Position numbers and translations under genes: made by a program. The notes below the pieces were generated by a model. It saw nothing but the letters and a program-made list of their open reading frames with translations, had not been told where the DNA came from and did no database searches. DNA of 64,000 bases from Prinsepia uniflora (Eukaryota; Streptophyta; Magnoliopsida; Rosales; Rosaceae): assembly GCA_032719365.1 (NCBI GenBank), contig CM064863.1, positions 17,307,137 through 17,371,136 on the forward strand, read 5' to 3'. Of this stretch, positions 22,293 to 33,938 are shown one piece after another. Each line of letters opens with the position of its first letter. Position 1 is the stretch's first letter.

Positions 22293-24894
22293 TGTAATGA
22301 CCCGTCCCGAATATCAGGATTTAATATTAATTAATCATGATTTAGAATGACTAATCGGGGATTAGTTGAGTGAAATCGGACGAAACGTGCAAAATGACCG
22401 TTTTGCCCCTGGCGTGGGCAAAATGTTGACTTTTAGTTCGAGCAGTCAAATGGACTTTGACCGATGACTGGGACGTAGTTCGGGACGTCACGAGTTCATA
22501 GACAGGTGGCACGTTCGATTCCAACATTCGTAGAGAAAGTTATGATGTTCGGAAGTTGAGGGGCATTTTGGTAATTTGGCATATTAGGGGCCAAATGTTG
22601 ACTTTTTGATCGGGAGGTCCGATGGGCGAGGGCCAAGGACCGTTACGTAGGTCTCGTCGATGCGAATCCAACGACAGGCGGCATGCCGAAATCGGAGATT
22701 CGACGACGAAGTTATGGTCATGGAATCGGGCTCGATTAACCGAACGATCCGGGAATAAAATAATATTTTAGAATGAACAGTAGCCGGTGACTGGACACAC
22801 TTGGATGAGTGACAAGTGTCACTCATCCCTTAAAATCAGGCACAAAACATGGATCCATGATTTTGGGGGAGACCAAATAATTATGTTTTATTATTTTTAA
22901 TTAATTAATTATCCTCTAATTTCCATTATTTCTCTTCTGTTTTCCTACCCGTGTGCAAGCAAAACACAGAGAATGAGAGAGTCTGAAATTGTCCACCATT
23001 TCCTTCCATTTCTGAACCAAAGTGTGAGTAATTGAGAGGGTGTTGAGATTTAATTAGCAAGGATTAACGAGGGACTGAGTGAGGGCTTGAATTTGGAATT
23101 TCGAATTTTCGAATTTTAAGGGGGGAAATTCGAATTGGAAACTTGGAGCCGTGTTTATCGAAATTGAGTTCATTTCTAGTCTTCTGGGATTACCACGACC
23201 TGTTTCATCGAAAGAACGAAGGGCTAATTGAGGTCCAATTGAGGTAGAACAGAAGCATTGTAGTCGCAGAGAGTTCGAGCTTGAGTCGTGGAGTTTGAGC
23301 CATGAATTGATTCAATTGAGTTGGGGTAAAATGCTTACCTGAGTCCCTTGATGCTTCTGGTTGAATCAATTTAAGGAAATCGTGTGACAGGTGAAGGTTT
23401 TCGATTGATGAACAATGGCCGGAGGTCCTTCGAATGATCGACTTTGATCGTAGGGTTTAAGGTATGGTTTTGTACAATTAACGTTACAGAACTCTAATTA
23501 GACTTGATTCGAAACTGACTGAATGTTCAATTGATGGAAACAATGTCGAGAATTGTAGGATTTGAACCGGGTCTGTTCGCGGGGTTTAAAGGACCCGTTT
23601 TACTAGACAAACGGTTGGGACGGTGACACTGTAGCTGGCGCGTGGGTTTCACGCGCAGGCCACTCACAGGCGGCGCGTGAGGGCGCGTCCGGCCTAGTCT
23701 CAAGGTGAGGTCAACATGACTTTTGATCCTCTCAGTGTAACGAACATTTTGACGTTGGTTTCGGGGGAAATCGGATATTGTTTCGATAATGCTCCGCGTA
23801 TCCGAAGTTTTGTATTACGTTAAAAATACGTATTTAAATCCCAGAAAAAATTGGGGAAAATTAATATGATGTATTTTGAGATGTTAGTAACCCTCTATAA
23901 TGATTTTGGACAGGAGTTGTGATTTCCAGATTTTGCGGAAAAACGTGCAGCTCGGAAACGGACCGTTTTGGACGGTGTGTGTGAGTGGACTTTGTTTTCT
24001 AACGCGTGATGCATGCATATAAGATTTAAATGCCTTATTATATGATTTTATATGCTTGGGCATGATTTGTGTTTCAATCCGGGTAATTTCTCGGTTTTAT
24101 GATTATTATATTATTATTTTGGGCGATTTTCGAGAAATTACGAAATTTGGTAAAAATAATGTTTGGACTTGGTTTATGAGTTCAGATTGAAATTGATTGA
24201 AAATAATGTTTGGACTCGGATTATTGAGTCATGATTGAAAAATGATGTGGTGACTCGGGAATGAGTCGAGAGTCAATTTCGTGGATTTACGTGAAAATGG
24301 CAACGGAGGTTGCAACGCATGGATTTGCGTGATAATGATATTTTGGGGCATGAGAACCCAAGGTGAATAGCGATTTTGACTCGGAATTGGAGTCATTTGT
24401 GAAATTGTGAAATTAATGATTTATTGGGATTTTATGATTATTTTAATCAGACTTTCGGGCACGTTTTACGAGGAATGTGCAAATGATGTTTTGGGCTAGG
24501 CCCGGAGTCTAAATGATTTCTAAAATGATGTTTTGACTTGGTTGGTGAGTCAATGATGATTTTCGGATTATTCTATTGATTTAAATGTGATTTTAACGGT
24601 TTATGTTTTACGATATGCATGCAAGTTTGTGAAAACTGGAGGTAAGATTGTATTTTGATAAATTTTTTTATAAGAGGCCATTTTTGTCCACTCACACCTT
24701 TTCTGTTTTGTGACCCTCCAGGCCGTGGTACGACGCTCGGGACTGATCGTGAGGCAGTGACAGCAGCAGAAATCCGCGCAAACATCCCTTGTCTGGCAAG
24801 TACTGAAGGGGAGTTTCGGGACCTTTAGTTGACTTGTCAGACGGGGAGCAGGACCGGGCACGGTTTTTGACGTCCAGTTGGGACGGGTCCTGCA
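22293..24894 (+). repeat. 3' LTR of the gag-only element (internal deletion)
   Basis: Collinear with the 5' LTR but about 626 bp shorter. One block corresponding to about 18441-19088 of the 5' LTR is missing at 24603-24608. The junction carries the 4-base microhomology ATGT. From about 23220 onward the copy differs by many single-base indels, unlike the first 900 bases. Confidence 0.92.
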
Positions 24895-25801
24895 CAGAGG
24901 GTTTTTTGACGAGTACAACATTGGCAACCCAGGCAGCATAGACGGCCTTCGGGCAAAGTGGATGGTGCTGAGCTTGACGATCTCTGCCTTCATAGCCTCG
25001 GTCCTCTCAGCATCGTAGAGGCGGCATTTCTGTTCGACATGCTTGTAGGTAGGGATCGATACTTAGTCGGTGGCAGATCACATCGGTGGAGATGTCGGGC
25101 ATGTCGACGTACGACGCCAGGCAAAGACCTCAGAGTTGTCCCTTAAAAACCGGATCAGTTGTTAGCGCAGGTCGGGCGAAAGAGTTGTCCCAATCTTTAC
25201 CTTCCGGTCCGCAAAGTCGTGGGAGAGTACTATCTCTTCAACATCCTCAATGGGCTGTGGATGGGGTGTTGCTGAATGGTCCCGAGGATCTTCGATTGGT
25301 TCGGCCCGAATTTTCTGTGCGTCCTGAGGGCTCACGGGGTCGGCCTCGAAAGCGGACTCTGACACTGCCATTGTCTCTTTCGGAGGTTGGATGAGGGTGA
25401 CAGAATTGCAGGCCCTTGCAGCCATTTGGTCTCCTTTGACTTGACTAATCCCCATAGGGGTTGGGAACTTTACTAGCAGTAGGTGGGTGGAGACGACTGC
25501 CCTCATCTGGTTGAGTATTCCCCGCCCGAGAATGGCGTTGTAGGTCGCGGAGCAGTCTACCACCAAGAAAGGTGCCAGTACGGTTGCCCTCCGTGGATGT
25601 GTTCCGAGGGAGAGGGGGAAAGTAACCGTTCCATGCGGGACGATGGAGTCCCCCGTGAAGCCAAAGAGCGCGAGTAGGTGAGCGGTCCAGACTTGCTTCT
25701 GGGATGCCCAATTGCTTAAAAGCTCGCATGAAAAGGACGTTGACCGAACTTCCAGTGTCGACCATTACCCGTTGTACGTCGAAGTTAGATATCTCCGCCA
25801 T
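24895..25801 (-). pseudogene. Protease and N-terminal RT of element B
   Basis: The minus strand shows an aspartic protease with the active-site box 'VMVDTGSSVNVLF' (about 25760-25730), then 'YNAILGRGILNQMRAVVST' and 'HLLLVKFPTPMGI'. A linker with 'IVLSHDFADRKVKIGTTLSP' and the RT start follow. The RT part reads into 'AAWVANVVLVKKPS', where the nested element interrupts it. Several frame changes and stops lie between the protease box and RT, so no continuous pol frame exists. The domain order gag-protease-RT agrees with the genes on either side. Confidence 0.82.
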
Positions 25802-25924
25802 AACGACAACGGGGTCGTCGTGAGGGTAGATGATCCCGCGCTCCTCCTCCTCGTAAAACGTGATCAGTTCCCAACCGAGTCGATTTGTTTTCTTGGCTCT
25901 TCCCTCCTCGATACTGAAGAGCTG

Positions 25925-28208
25925 CTAATTCTGTTTGGTGGCCCGTAGAAAGTTCTTCTTTGCCCGGTTGGAAGTGAGCGGGCAAGAAATTGATGGTCCT
26001 CCGGAGATCGTGTTAATCTGTGGGTTGCGAGGCGGAGGTGGAGCGTGTTGGAGAAACTGGTTGATCTTCCCATCTCGGGCCAGGGCCTCCACCAAATCCC
26101 GGAATGCAACGCATTGGTCAATGCTAATGGTCATTGTACTTGTGGTATTGGAAGTAAATTCCTGTGTCCTTGCCAAGCTTGCCCTTTGCCGGCGCCCAAG
26201 TGGACTTTGGGATCATATGCTCCACGTTCAAGAGAACGTTCTCGTAGGGGGTGTTGAGGATGGTATAGGTCTCGTACTTGGAGCGAGGGACCCGTTTTTC
26301 CCCGTTGTTTGACCGTTCCCCCTGTTGTCTTTCCTGGTGGTTCGGGTTTTTACCCTTCTTCCTAGGGCTGTACAGATTGTTGCTGTGGGGGTAGTCTTTC
26401 CGTTTTTCCCCCATAGCTCTGTTGCCCCTGCTCCTGTGGACGCTGTGCGAGCCCTGCTGTTCCGGGACGCTAGGTGGGTATGTTTTCACCGAGTCGGCCC
26501 GGGGGGGGGGGGGGGGGGGGGGGGTTGGTAGGCATTGGCAGCGTTGGACTTTTGGCTCAGCGCCTCAGCTTTGGCGGGGGATCGCCGCCTGTTTCATTAT
26601 TTCATTATAAGTTGTCCAACCTTGGGTGTGAGCTGCGTACCTGAATGGGGAGTCTCGGAGGCCGCCCTTGAAGGCCGTGAAAGCTGCTCGATCGTCCGTT
26701 TCCGCGCACCAAGAGTACTCATGACTGAATCTTGCTGCATATCGCTGCAGCGACTCGTGTTCACCTTGTTTAAGCTGGAAGAGGTCCTCGGCCGAGGGAC
26801 AGACGGTCGGTCTGTATCATGAACTGGTTCATGAAGGTGGAGGTGAGCTGCTTGAAAGAGTCGATTGACCTAGATTCCAACTTGTAGAACCAATTGATCG
26901 CTGCCTCGGTCAGTGTGGAACTGAAGATGAGGCACTGTTCCTCGTCGGCGAGGTTTTTTAGGGCGATGGCCGAGTAGAAGTTGTTCAGATGATTCCACGG
27001 GTCTTCCTTTCCGTTGTAAAGGGGGAATTTTCAGTGGTTTAATCTCGTGGTTGATCCTGAACTGGTTGATTCTTTCTGTGAAGGGGCCCGGGCTGGTTTT
27101 TGACCAGGCTGGTCTCGCTTCCCGGGCTGTCCCGGCCCTCAAGTGTCCGGACTCTGTCCATGAGGTGCTGGACGAGCGAGTCGGTCTTGGATTGGTGTTT
27201 ATCTCTGGATGCTTGGTCCGCGGTCGACCCTATATGACCGGTCGGTGCCACCTCTGCTCGGCAGGCTCTGGGATTCACTCCTTCTGCGTATCGACCTACC
27301 GTGACCGCTCGGTGTACCCCTGTTTGGGTATGCTCCGGCATATACTTGCCTTTTGACCGACCGGCCTAGACCGCTCAGTGTCCCACATGCGGGATCGTTC
27401 CTGAGGCTTGTCGTTCCTGAGGCGGGTTGGTTCAGGGCGAGGAGGGAGCAAGAGGCCGAGGTGGGTTGACCTCTCGGTGTCGCTGCAAGAGGACCTCGAT
27501 GTTTGCCTCCCCCTGTCCGAGCGGTCGGTCCTGGTGCCAAGATACCGAGCGAACTTGGCCGTGCTCTCGGCCTCTATGGACGAGTTGGTGACGGAGACAG
27601 GGTCCCCCCGTTGAAAAGGTCTCGTGGCTGACATTTGGGCGGGACCACCGAGCGGTTATGTTTCCTCGGTGGTGGTCTCCCTTTCCCGTTTCCGACCGAG
27701 GGTCAGGTCGGCGTGATGGTTGTTCGTTGACCGACCGATTCCGCCCTCCCTCACTGAGGGCGTCGCGGGCGTCTCGATAGATCCTGGTGTCACCGGGTTG
27801 ACTGCCGGGGATGATCAACATCCGAGCCGGTTTCTTGCTCGGCTCGGCGTCCCCATGCCTTCCCTTACGCGGCTCGGCGACCGCATGTTCTTTTCCTTTT
27901 TCCGCCAATCGGCGATTCTTCTCGGCACGCTCCGCGCATTCAGCCAGTACCTTGTCGGCCTCAGCTCTGCCGACGCGTGCTCGGTGGGAAGCGAGTTCTG
28001 CCTGTGCGACCCGTAGCTGTTCGGCCACCTCAGTGTATCGATCGTCGAGCACCTGACACCTCGACTCGGCCTGGGTTCCCTTAGCTTTTACCTCGGCCAT
28101 GTTGGTCTAGAGTTTCTCGATTATCTGCAAGAAGTTAGGAGAGGGTTCTCCCCTCGTTCTGGGGCCTTGCCCGGGTGTGATTTCACCGAGGTCGTGTTCG
28201 CCCTGCAT
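25925..28208 (-). pseudogene. Gag of Tat-like element B
   Basis: The presumed start is ATG at 28208 ('MQGEHDLGEITPGQGP'), about 90 bases downstream of the primer site. Its frame continues to 'MAEVKAKGTQAESRC' after one TAG (about 28107), then a Lys/Glu/Arg-rich coiled segment. Around 26600-27140 frame-shifted gag-core pieces appear ('EDPWNHLNNFYSAIALKN', 'LTEAAINWFYKLESRSIDSF'). The C-terminal part is Lys/Arg-rich with 'STWAPAKGKLGKDTGIYFQY' type sequence. A run of 24 G (plus strand) at 26501 interrupts it as a polyproline stretch. Multiple frame changes make it non-functional as written. Confidence 0.75.
26501..26524. repeat. Homopolymer (G)24
   Basis: Twenty-four G in a row on the plus strand, preceded by CCC, inside the gag of element B. 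Such runs are rare in plant DNA. The true length is uncertain because sequencers handle long G runs poorly. Confidence 0.9.
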
Positions 28209-28297
28209 GTTCAGTGACGACGAGCTGTCTCTCGGTGTAACTGGTGGATGAGTCGTAACTCGGTCTGGTTGAGCGTGGGCAACCTTAGTCAGACTTC

Positions 28298-28315
28298 CCA
28301 CAGACGGCGCCAAAC
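28298..28315 (-). other. Primer binding site of element B
   Basis: Directly after the LTR end the minus strand reads 'GTTTGGCGCCGTCTGTGG', in the expected place and of the 'TGGCGCCGTCTGTGG' form I associate with Tat-type plant elements. I cannot name the tRNA with certainty. Confidence 0.65.
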
Positions 28316-28802
28316 TGTTGAAGCGTTAAATGTTCTAACTGTCGAGTACTCGTTGCCTAATCACCAAATGACACGTGTCCCTCTTGTGACCTGTCAACTC
28401 AAGTGGATCGCGGGTCTCCGTTAGTACGGACACCGGTGTGGTGCCGGCCTAAGGCTCTCCGACGATCAAGTCAGTTACTTTCGTTCGTAAGAGGAAGCAG
28501 TAAATGGTAAGTTCGGTAGAGTAATTGTAATAGTAAAATTTAGTTACCTTTATTGGGAAATGTGTACCCTTTATGTATGGGTAGGTGAGATGTTCAATTC
28601 CAAAAGCTCCGTTGTGGGACAAATGCTTCTCGATTTACGTGCTGACACGTGTTACGTAAATCGCTGGTGGATACGCTGCCACGTGGCATCCCGCATTGGG
28701 CCCGGTGTTAGGGCTGTTGTAAGTATGGTAGTCTTGGGCCTTGAGCGGAGTCTGGGCTTTAGGTATACGGCCCAGTGGGTCTGGTCAGATATGACGTCAA
28801 CA
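28316..28802 (-). repeat. 5' LTR of Tat-like element B
   Basis: 487 bp. The minus strand starts 'TGTTGACGTCATATC' and ends 'CGCTTCAACA' next to the primer site. Shares the 'caccggtgtggtgccggcc' block with the LTR at 6012-6577 but is otherwise diverged from it. The base following the outer end is unique AT-rich DNA, and no target duplication matches the left end at 6007-6011. Confidence 0.82.
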
Positions 28803-29921
28803 GAATCAATATACAATTCTGAATAATTAATTATATTAATAGAAAATATGAATTTGGACGTATAAATTAAAAATAAAACATGAACAAATTGATAGCATCA
28901 CATGATCAAAGACAATATCACCCTAAAAATTAACTTATGAAATTGTGAAGTGGATAGAAATAATTTATTTAAAGAAAATCCAAAAGAAAGTGCCAGGTAT
29001 GCATGTTGGGCCCCGGTACCTATCTATCTCGAGAGTTGTAAACGGAAATGACGGGTTGGGTGACAACACGAAGGAAGGAGGAGTCGCCGAATGGGATGTT
29101 GGCCGTCCCGATTGGCAGCAGTGGGCCCAGCACCTTCCGGTTTAAGTGCGAGGTAACCCGACATTGAAGGAGGAGCAGTACCTTCAAAATTAAAAAAGAC
29201 AAACAGCGAGAGCCGACAGTTGGGGCAGGCTTTAACTTTTAACCAATGCAACCCATCCAAAACAAACAAAAACGGAAACAGTCTTTCTTTCCAGCCAATA
29301 TTTAGAAAAAAAAATATGAAAACACACACATCGACACCAACATCAAAACCTTGATAAGAAAAACCCAAAGAGATTTTATCGGAAATTTTTTTCTTTGCCG
29401 ATTTCATTTCTTATTTTTGTTTTGATTCTTTCGGAGCCATAGGTGGTGGTGTGGGTGGTGTTGAATGTTTTTCAGTTCTCACACAACCACCCCTGCCCTC
29501 TCTCACTCTCCCTCCCTCCTCTGCTTCTGTTTCCAAAAACATCTGTCTGTTTTCAAACGTCCGCTGCTCCTGAGACCCGGTTTAGCTCAGTTCATTTCTA
29601 TGCGTCAAAATCAAAATAGACATCTTGCGATTTTAGATTGAAGAGGCAGAAGCCGCCATTTTTATGTGCTTGAAGTTTATGCGGCCGCTGCCGCTGCTGT
29701 ATCCATGCAAACCTATCCAACGTAAAGCTGCATGTACAGGTTTTTTGTTGCTTTTCATTTTTGGCATTCTATGGAAGGCTTTGTTAAACAACCTAATTAA
29801 TATTTGATTAATGTGCAATTTTTATTTGAATTTAATTCATTATTGCAGAGAAATTTGGAAAGGAGGTAAATTTGATAGAGAGATAAAAAATTGGTACATT
29901 TTGATTAAAGGAAGGAGACTT
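28803..29921 (+). promoter_or_regulatory. Upstream region and 5' leader of the PERK gene
   Basis: Unique sequence between the LTR and the kinase start codon. A CT-rich stretch at about 29475-29530 is typical of plant leaders. A probable leader intron ends 'TTATTGCAG' at about 29848; 'TGTACAG|GTTTTTTG' near 29739 is a candidate donor. No TATA box could be chosen with confidence. Confidence 0.45.
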
Positions 29922-32900
29922 ATGTCAGAAACTCAACCTCCTAAGTCACAACACGCAACGCAGCATGACCAAACCACCGCATCGCCGCCACAGAGCCACG
30001 AGCAGGGTAAATCACCACCATCTGGTGAGCAGTCGTCCCCACCCTCACCTCCGCCAGCACAAGCGCCGCCTCCTGAATCCGAAACGGGACCTCCAGCATC
30101 TCCCCCACCTGCTCCGAACCCTTCACCGCCGCCGAAAGGATCACCACCACCGTCATATACGCCGCCGGCATCGCCTCCACCGGCATCACCACCTCCGTCT
30201 TCTCCACCGCCTTCTTCGCCGCCACCATCATCACCGCAAAAAACACCTTCTTCTTCTCCGCCCCCTATGCCACCACCACCATCAACAAAAAACCCATCTG
30301 GATCACCACCGTCGCCTCCCGCTTCTCCACCTCCTCCTGGTGATACCACTGGTGAGTCCGAAACATCCTCTGGCGGCGCTTCACCATCTTCATCTCCTCC
30401 ATCACTAACAAATTCATCACAAGGAGGAGGCGGCTCTCTTCAATCCCCACCAAGTGACCCTCAATCAACTTCTCCACCACCAACCACCCCAGAGAGCACA
30501 ACCCCAACCGGCCCGCCGGCCCAGTTACTCCTAGCGTTCCCAAATCTCCACCAAATTCAGTTCCAAACACTAACACTACTGCTCAACCTCTTCCAAAATC
30601 TTCAAATTCTACCCCGACCCTGTCCTCTCCAACGTCAGCCTTAATTTCCGGTCGGTCTTCCCCGCCAGAGGAAGCCGGAAGTAGTACGCACACCGGCACT
30701 GTTGTAGGGTTGACTGTTGCTGGAGTTTTCGTCATTGCCTTGGTTGCTCTCATTTTTGTGTTCATAAAGAGGAGAAAGAAGAAGTCCCAATATCCCCAGA
30801 ATTACATGTCTAACACTCCTGGCTCTGCCGGCAATAGCTTTTCAGGTACATTCTTCACCCAAGCGATTCATTTCTTGACACTTTCAGTTTTCCAAGGACT
30901 AACATTATGTCTAACCAAACATACAAATTGATTAGGAATGGATAATACTTGCCCCTTATCCTTATGAATACTTTTCCTTCCACCATTTTTTTTTTATCAA
31001 GCTGTCCGTTTAACTTCAAAGTTTTTTATTTCAAACTCATGTATACATATTCAAATTAATCAAATTGAAAAGCATTTAATCATTGATATATATAAATTAA
31101 AAAACAATTTATCGTGATAATCGTGATTGTTACCTATACCATTGATTTATATGTAATATATAAATGATGAAATGATCTACAATCATTTTGATTTTCGGAG
31201 AAAATCTTAAAATGATGATTTAAAAAATGAATATTTCTGATTTACAATATATGTATAAAAACGGTTTAATAAGTCGAAACAGTGGAATAGAGAGTTTCAC
31301 TCGGATTGAGATGTAAGTATTGTCTATAGTATAGCCCATCTTTGGCTTTTCTATAGTGCTCCCTAAAATGGGCACCTTGTCTTAATTTGCTGACCCAAGC
31401 ACAATTCATCTCACTTGATTCAAAATATTTTCATTCCATCCTCAATTTGCAATTTTTTTTTTGGTTAAGTTTGTTAGATATTCCATAAAATCTGACTTAT
31501 TTTACCTCCTGCCACTCTATTTGAATCTCACCCCCCCAAAATGCAATTTGCCTCAACGGGCCAGATCGTACCCCACAACTATGCACCATCTCCCCTCCCA
31601 GCTACACCACAACTTCCACCTCTCTTCCCCTGGTAGACTGGGTAAAGTTCATTTTCAAGCGATAAAGTGACATAAGTACAATTTTAATGGGCGAAATGTG
31701 TGATATTTAGCAGTCTCCAACAAACTTAATTGAAAAAAAGGAAAATTGAGACAGAAAATTTTTAAAGTTGGTTTTTAAAAATTAAGTGAACAAATTGAAT
31801 TTGAAATTGCAAATTGAGACGTTATGGCAATAACAGAGGCATTTAGATAAATTGATAATGTATGTGGTTGTCTAATTTTGGAGCAAAAGACTATGTATCG
31901 ATTGTGTTGTGATGCAGGTGGATACTATCATGCCCAGCAACAGAGTTCCGCCAATTCTGGTCCAACAGAAAGCTTCTATTCAAGTGGACCGCCTGGACGT
32001 TCTTCAATTGAAGGGAATCCACTGAGTTCTGGGTTAGGAGATTCCAGTCTTCTTGGTGCCACTAAAGTACATTTCACCTATGAAGAACTCATGGACATAA
32101 CCGGTGGATTTTCGCGACAAAATGTTCTCGGTGAGGGCGGTTTTGGATGTGTCTACAAAGGGTGGTTGCCGGAAGGGAGAGCTGTGGCCGTCAAGCAGCT
32201 TAAGGCCGGTAGCGGGCAGGGAGAAAAGGAGTTCAGAGCTGAAGTTGAGATTATTAGTCGTGTTCATCATCGTCATTTGGTGTCTTTGGTGGGATACTGC
32301 ATCTCTGATAATCAAAGATTGCTCATCTATGAATTTGTTCCCAATCAAACTCTTGAGCACCATTTGCACAGTAGGTGTTCGATTTTTTACCCAAACCAGA
32401 GAACAACCTTTTTTGTTTTGCTTTACATGATCTTTTTTACTTACAAACGTTGCTTTCGTTCAGGTCCTGGAATGCCGGTGTTGGAATGGACTAAACGACT
32501 CAAGATTGCTCTGGGGTCTGCAAAGGGCTTGGCGTATCTACACGAAGACTGTATGTGTTGAAATTAGAATCGGCTTGTTAATATACCATGGCGTGCAAGT
32601 AATTGATCTATATATATATATATGTATCTATATAATCTGATTTTGTAGGCCATCCAAAAATTATTCACAGAGATATTAAATCAGCAAACATTTTGTTGGA
32701 TGATGTATTTGAGGCACAGGCAAGTCTATCATTGGCCCTTTCTTGTTTTGTTCAACTTATTTTTGTGGGCAGTTTCTGATTTTAGTACTATCACAGGTTG
32801 CAGACTTTGGGCTTGCCAAGCTGACCAATGATACCAACACTCATGTATCCACTCGTGTCATGGGAACATTTGGGTAGGCAACAGCTTGTAAACATCTAAT

Positions 32901-33721
32901 CTTACATTGTTGCGGGATGACAATGAAAGTTTTAACCTATTTGGAAATTTATGTGCGGTTTGGTTTTCAGTTACATGGCACCTGAGTATGCAAATAGTGG
33001 GAAATTAACAGACAGATCAGATGTGTTCTCGTTCGGAGTTGTGCTTCTGGAGCTTCTCACCGGGCGCATACCTGTTGACCCAAGTCGGCCTTTGGGCGAT
33101 GAGAGTTTGGTTGAATGGGTAGGAACATGTTTTTACTTGGCCAACAAGTTGCTGACAATGTTTTGTTCTCACATTCAATAATGTCTGTCTAAAACTTGGC
33201 AGGCTCGGCCACTCCTTATTCAAGCCCTTGAAACCGGAGACTTGAGCGAATTGGTAGATCCTAGACTTGAGAAGCATTATGTGGAGGGTGAAATGTTGAG
33301 AATGATTGAGGCGGCAGCTGCCTGTGTGCGCCACTCTGCTCTAAAACGGCCACGAATGGCGCAGGTGAGGTTAGTTGAGGAGGGGGGGAGGGGGGTAAAT
33401 TAGCAACTAGTTGATTTAGGATTTGAAGCGAAATTCTTGTTGTTTTTGTTTTGACAGGTGGTAAGAGCATTGGACTGTGAGGGTGAATTAACTGATCTCA
33501 CCAATGGGGTGAAGGTAGGGCAAAGTACTGCTTACGACTCAGGCCAGTACAATGAAGACATTGTCAAGTTCAGAAGGATGGCCTTAGGCAGCAGAGGAAG
33601 CTCAGAGTTTTCGGGTGCAGAATACACTACCAGAGAAGTTTCTGGACCCCAAAGTATATGGACTCCGCGTCCGGATTCAAGTGACGAATCAGAAACCCGA
33701 GCCTTTACTACGCGCGTTTAG
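29922..33721 (+). CDS. PERK: Proline-rich extensin-like receptor kinase (PERK), one frameshift in exon 1
   Basis: Eight exons: 29922-30845, 31918-32370, 32464-32550, 32649-32719, 32797-32873, 32971-33118, 33203-33364, 33458-33721. An N-terminal Pro/Ser-rich wall-facing domain (29922-30690, 'SPPP' repeats, no clear signal peptide, as in PERKs) is followed by a membrane span ('VVGLTVAGVFVIALVALIF', about 30703-30760), a basic stop-transfer 'KRRKKK' and a Ser/Thr kinase. The kinase has 'GEGGFGCVYKG', 'VAVKQLK', 'HRDIKSANILLDD', 'VADFGLAKL' and 'GYMAPEYA', all intact. The C-tail 'GQSTAYDSGQYNEDIVKFRR' recalls the PERK11/12/13 clade (from memory). One C is apparently missing at about 30509-30524; all exon phases fit if it is restored. 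Intron 4 is GC-AG ('CAG|GCAAGT'). PERKs sense the cell wall at the plasma membrane. Confidence 0.9.
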
Positions 33722-33938
33722 TGAGCAGATATATAGCAGCAATCAAGGTGGGGCGGTTCTAAAACTTGTAAACAAGGCTGAATTAGATGATTTCTGTATG
33801 TTCCCCCACAGGCAGCTCTTTTTTGCATTGTCAACACCAGATAAAGAAGAGAAAAAGAGAGAGGGAGACAAAGAGGCTGCTTTTGTTATAAAAAAAGAAA
33901 AGAAAAACTAAAAATTCTTCTTCAATTGCTTGACATAA

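Larger units (their letters stand above)
16153..24894 (+). mobile_element. Gag-only long-LTR retrotransposon nested in element B (TR-GAG type)
   Basis: The element has a 3228 bp 5' LTR (16153-19380), a Met-tRNA primer site, one gag gene, about 2 kb of non-coding DNA, a polypurine tract and a 2602 bp 3' LTR (22293-24894). The LTRs start 'TGTAATGACCCGTCCCG' and end 'GGTCCTGTCA' (5') or 'GGTCCTGCA' (3'). A 4 bp target duplication CAGA lies at 16149-16152 and 24895-24898, and the host RT reading frame continues across the two flanks. There is no protease, RT or integrase, so it must borrow pol from an autonomous relative. Gag and LTR type suggest Tekay/Del chromovirus relatives. Confidence 0.9.

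Noticed and set aside
29933..30349. Gly-rich minus-strand frame opposite PERK exon 1
   Set aside because: It is the mirror of the low-complexity proline-rich coding strand; the plus strand fits a known family with proper exon phases.
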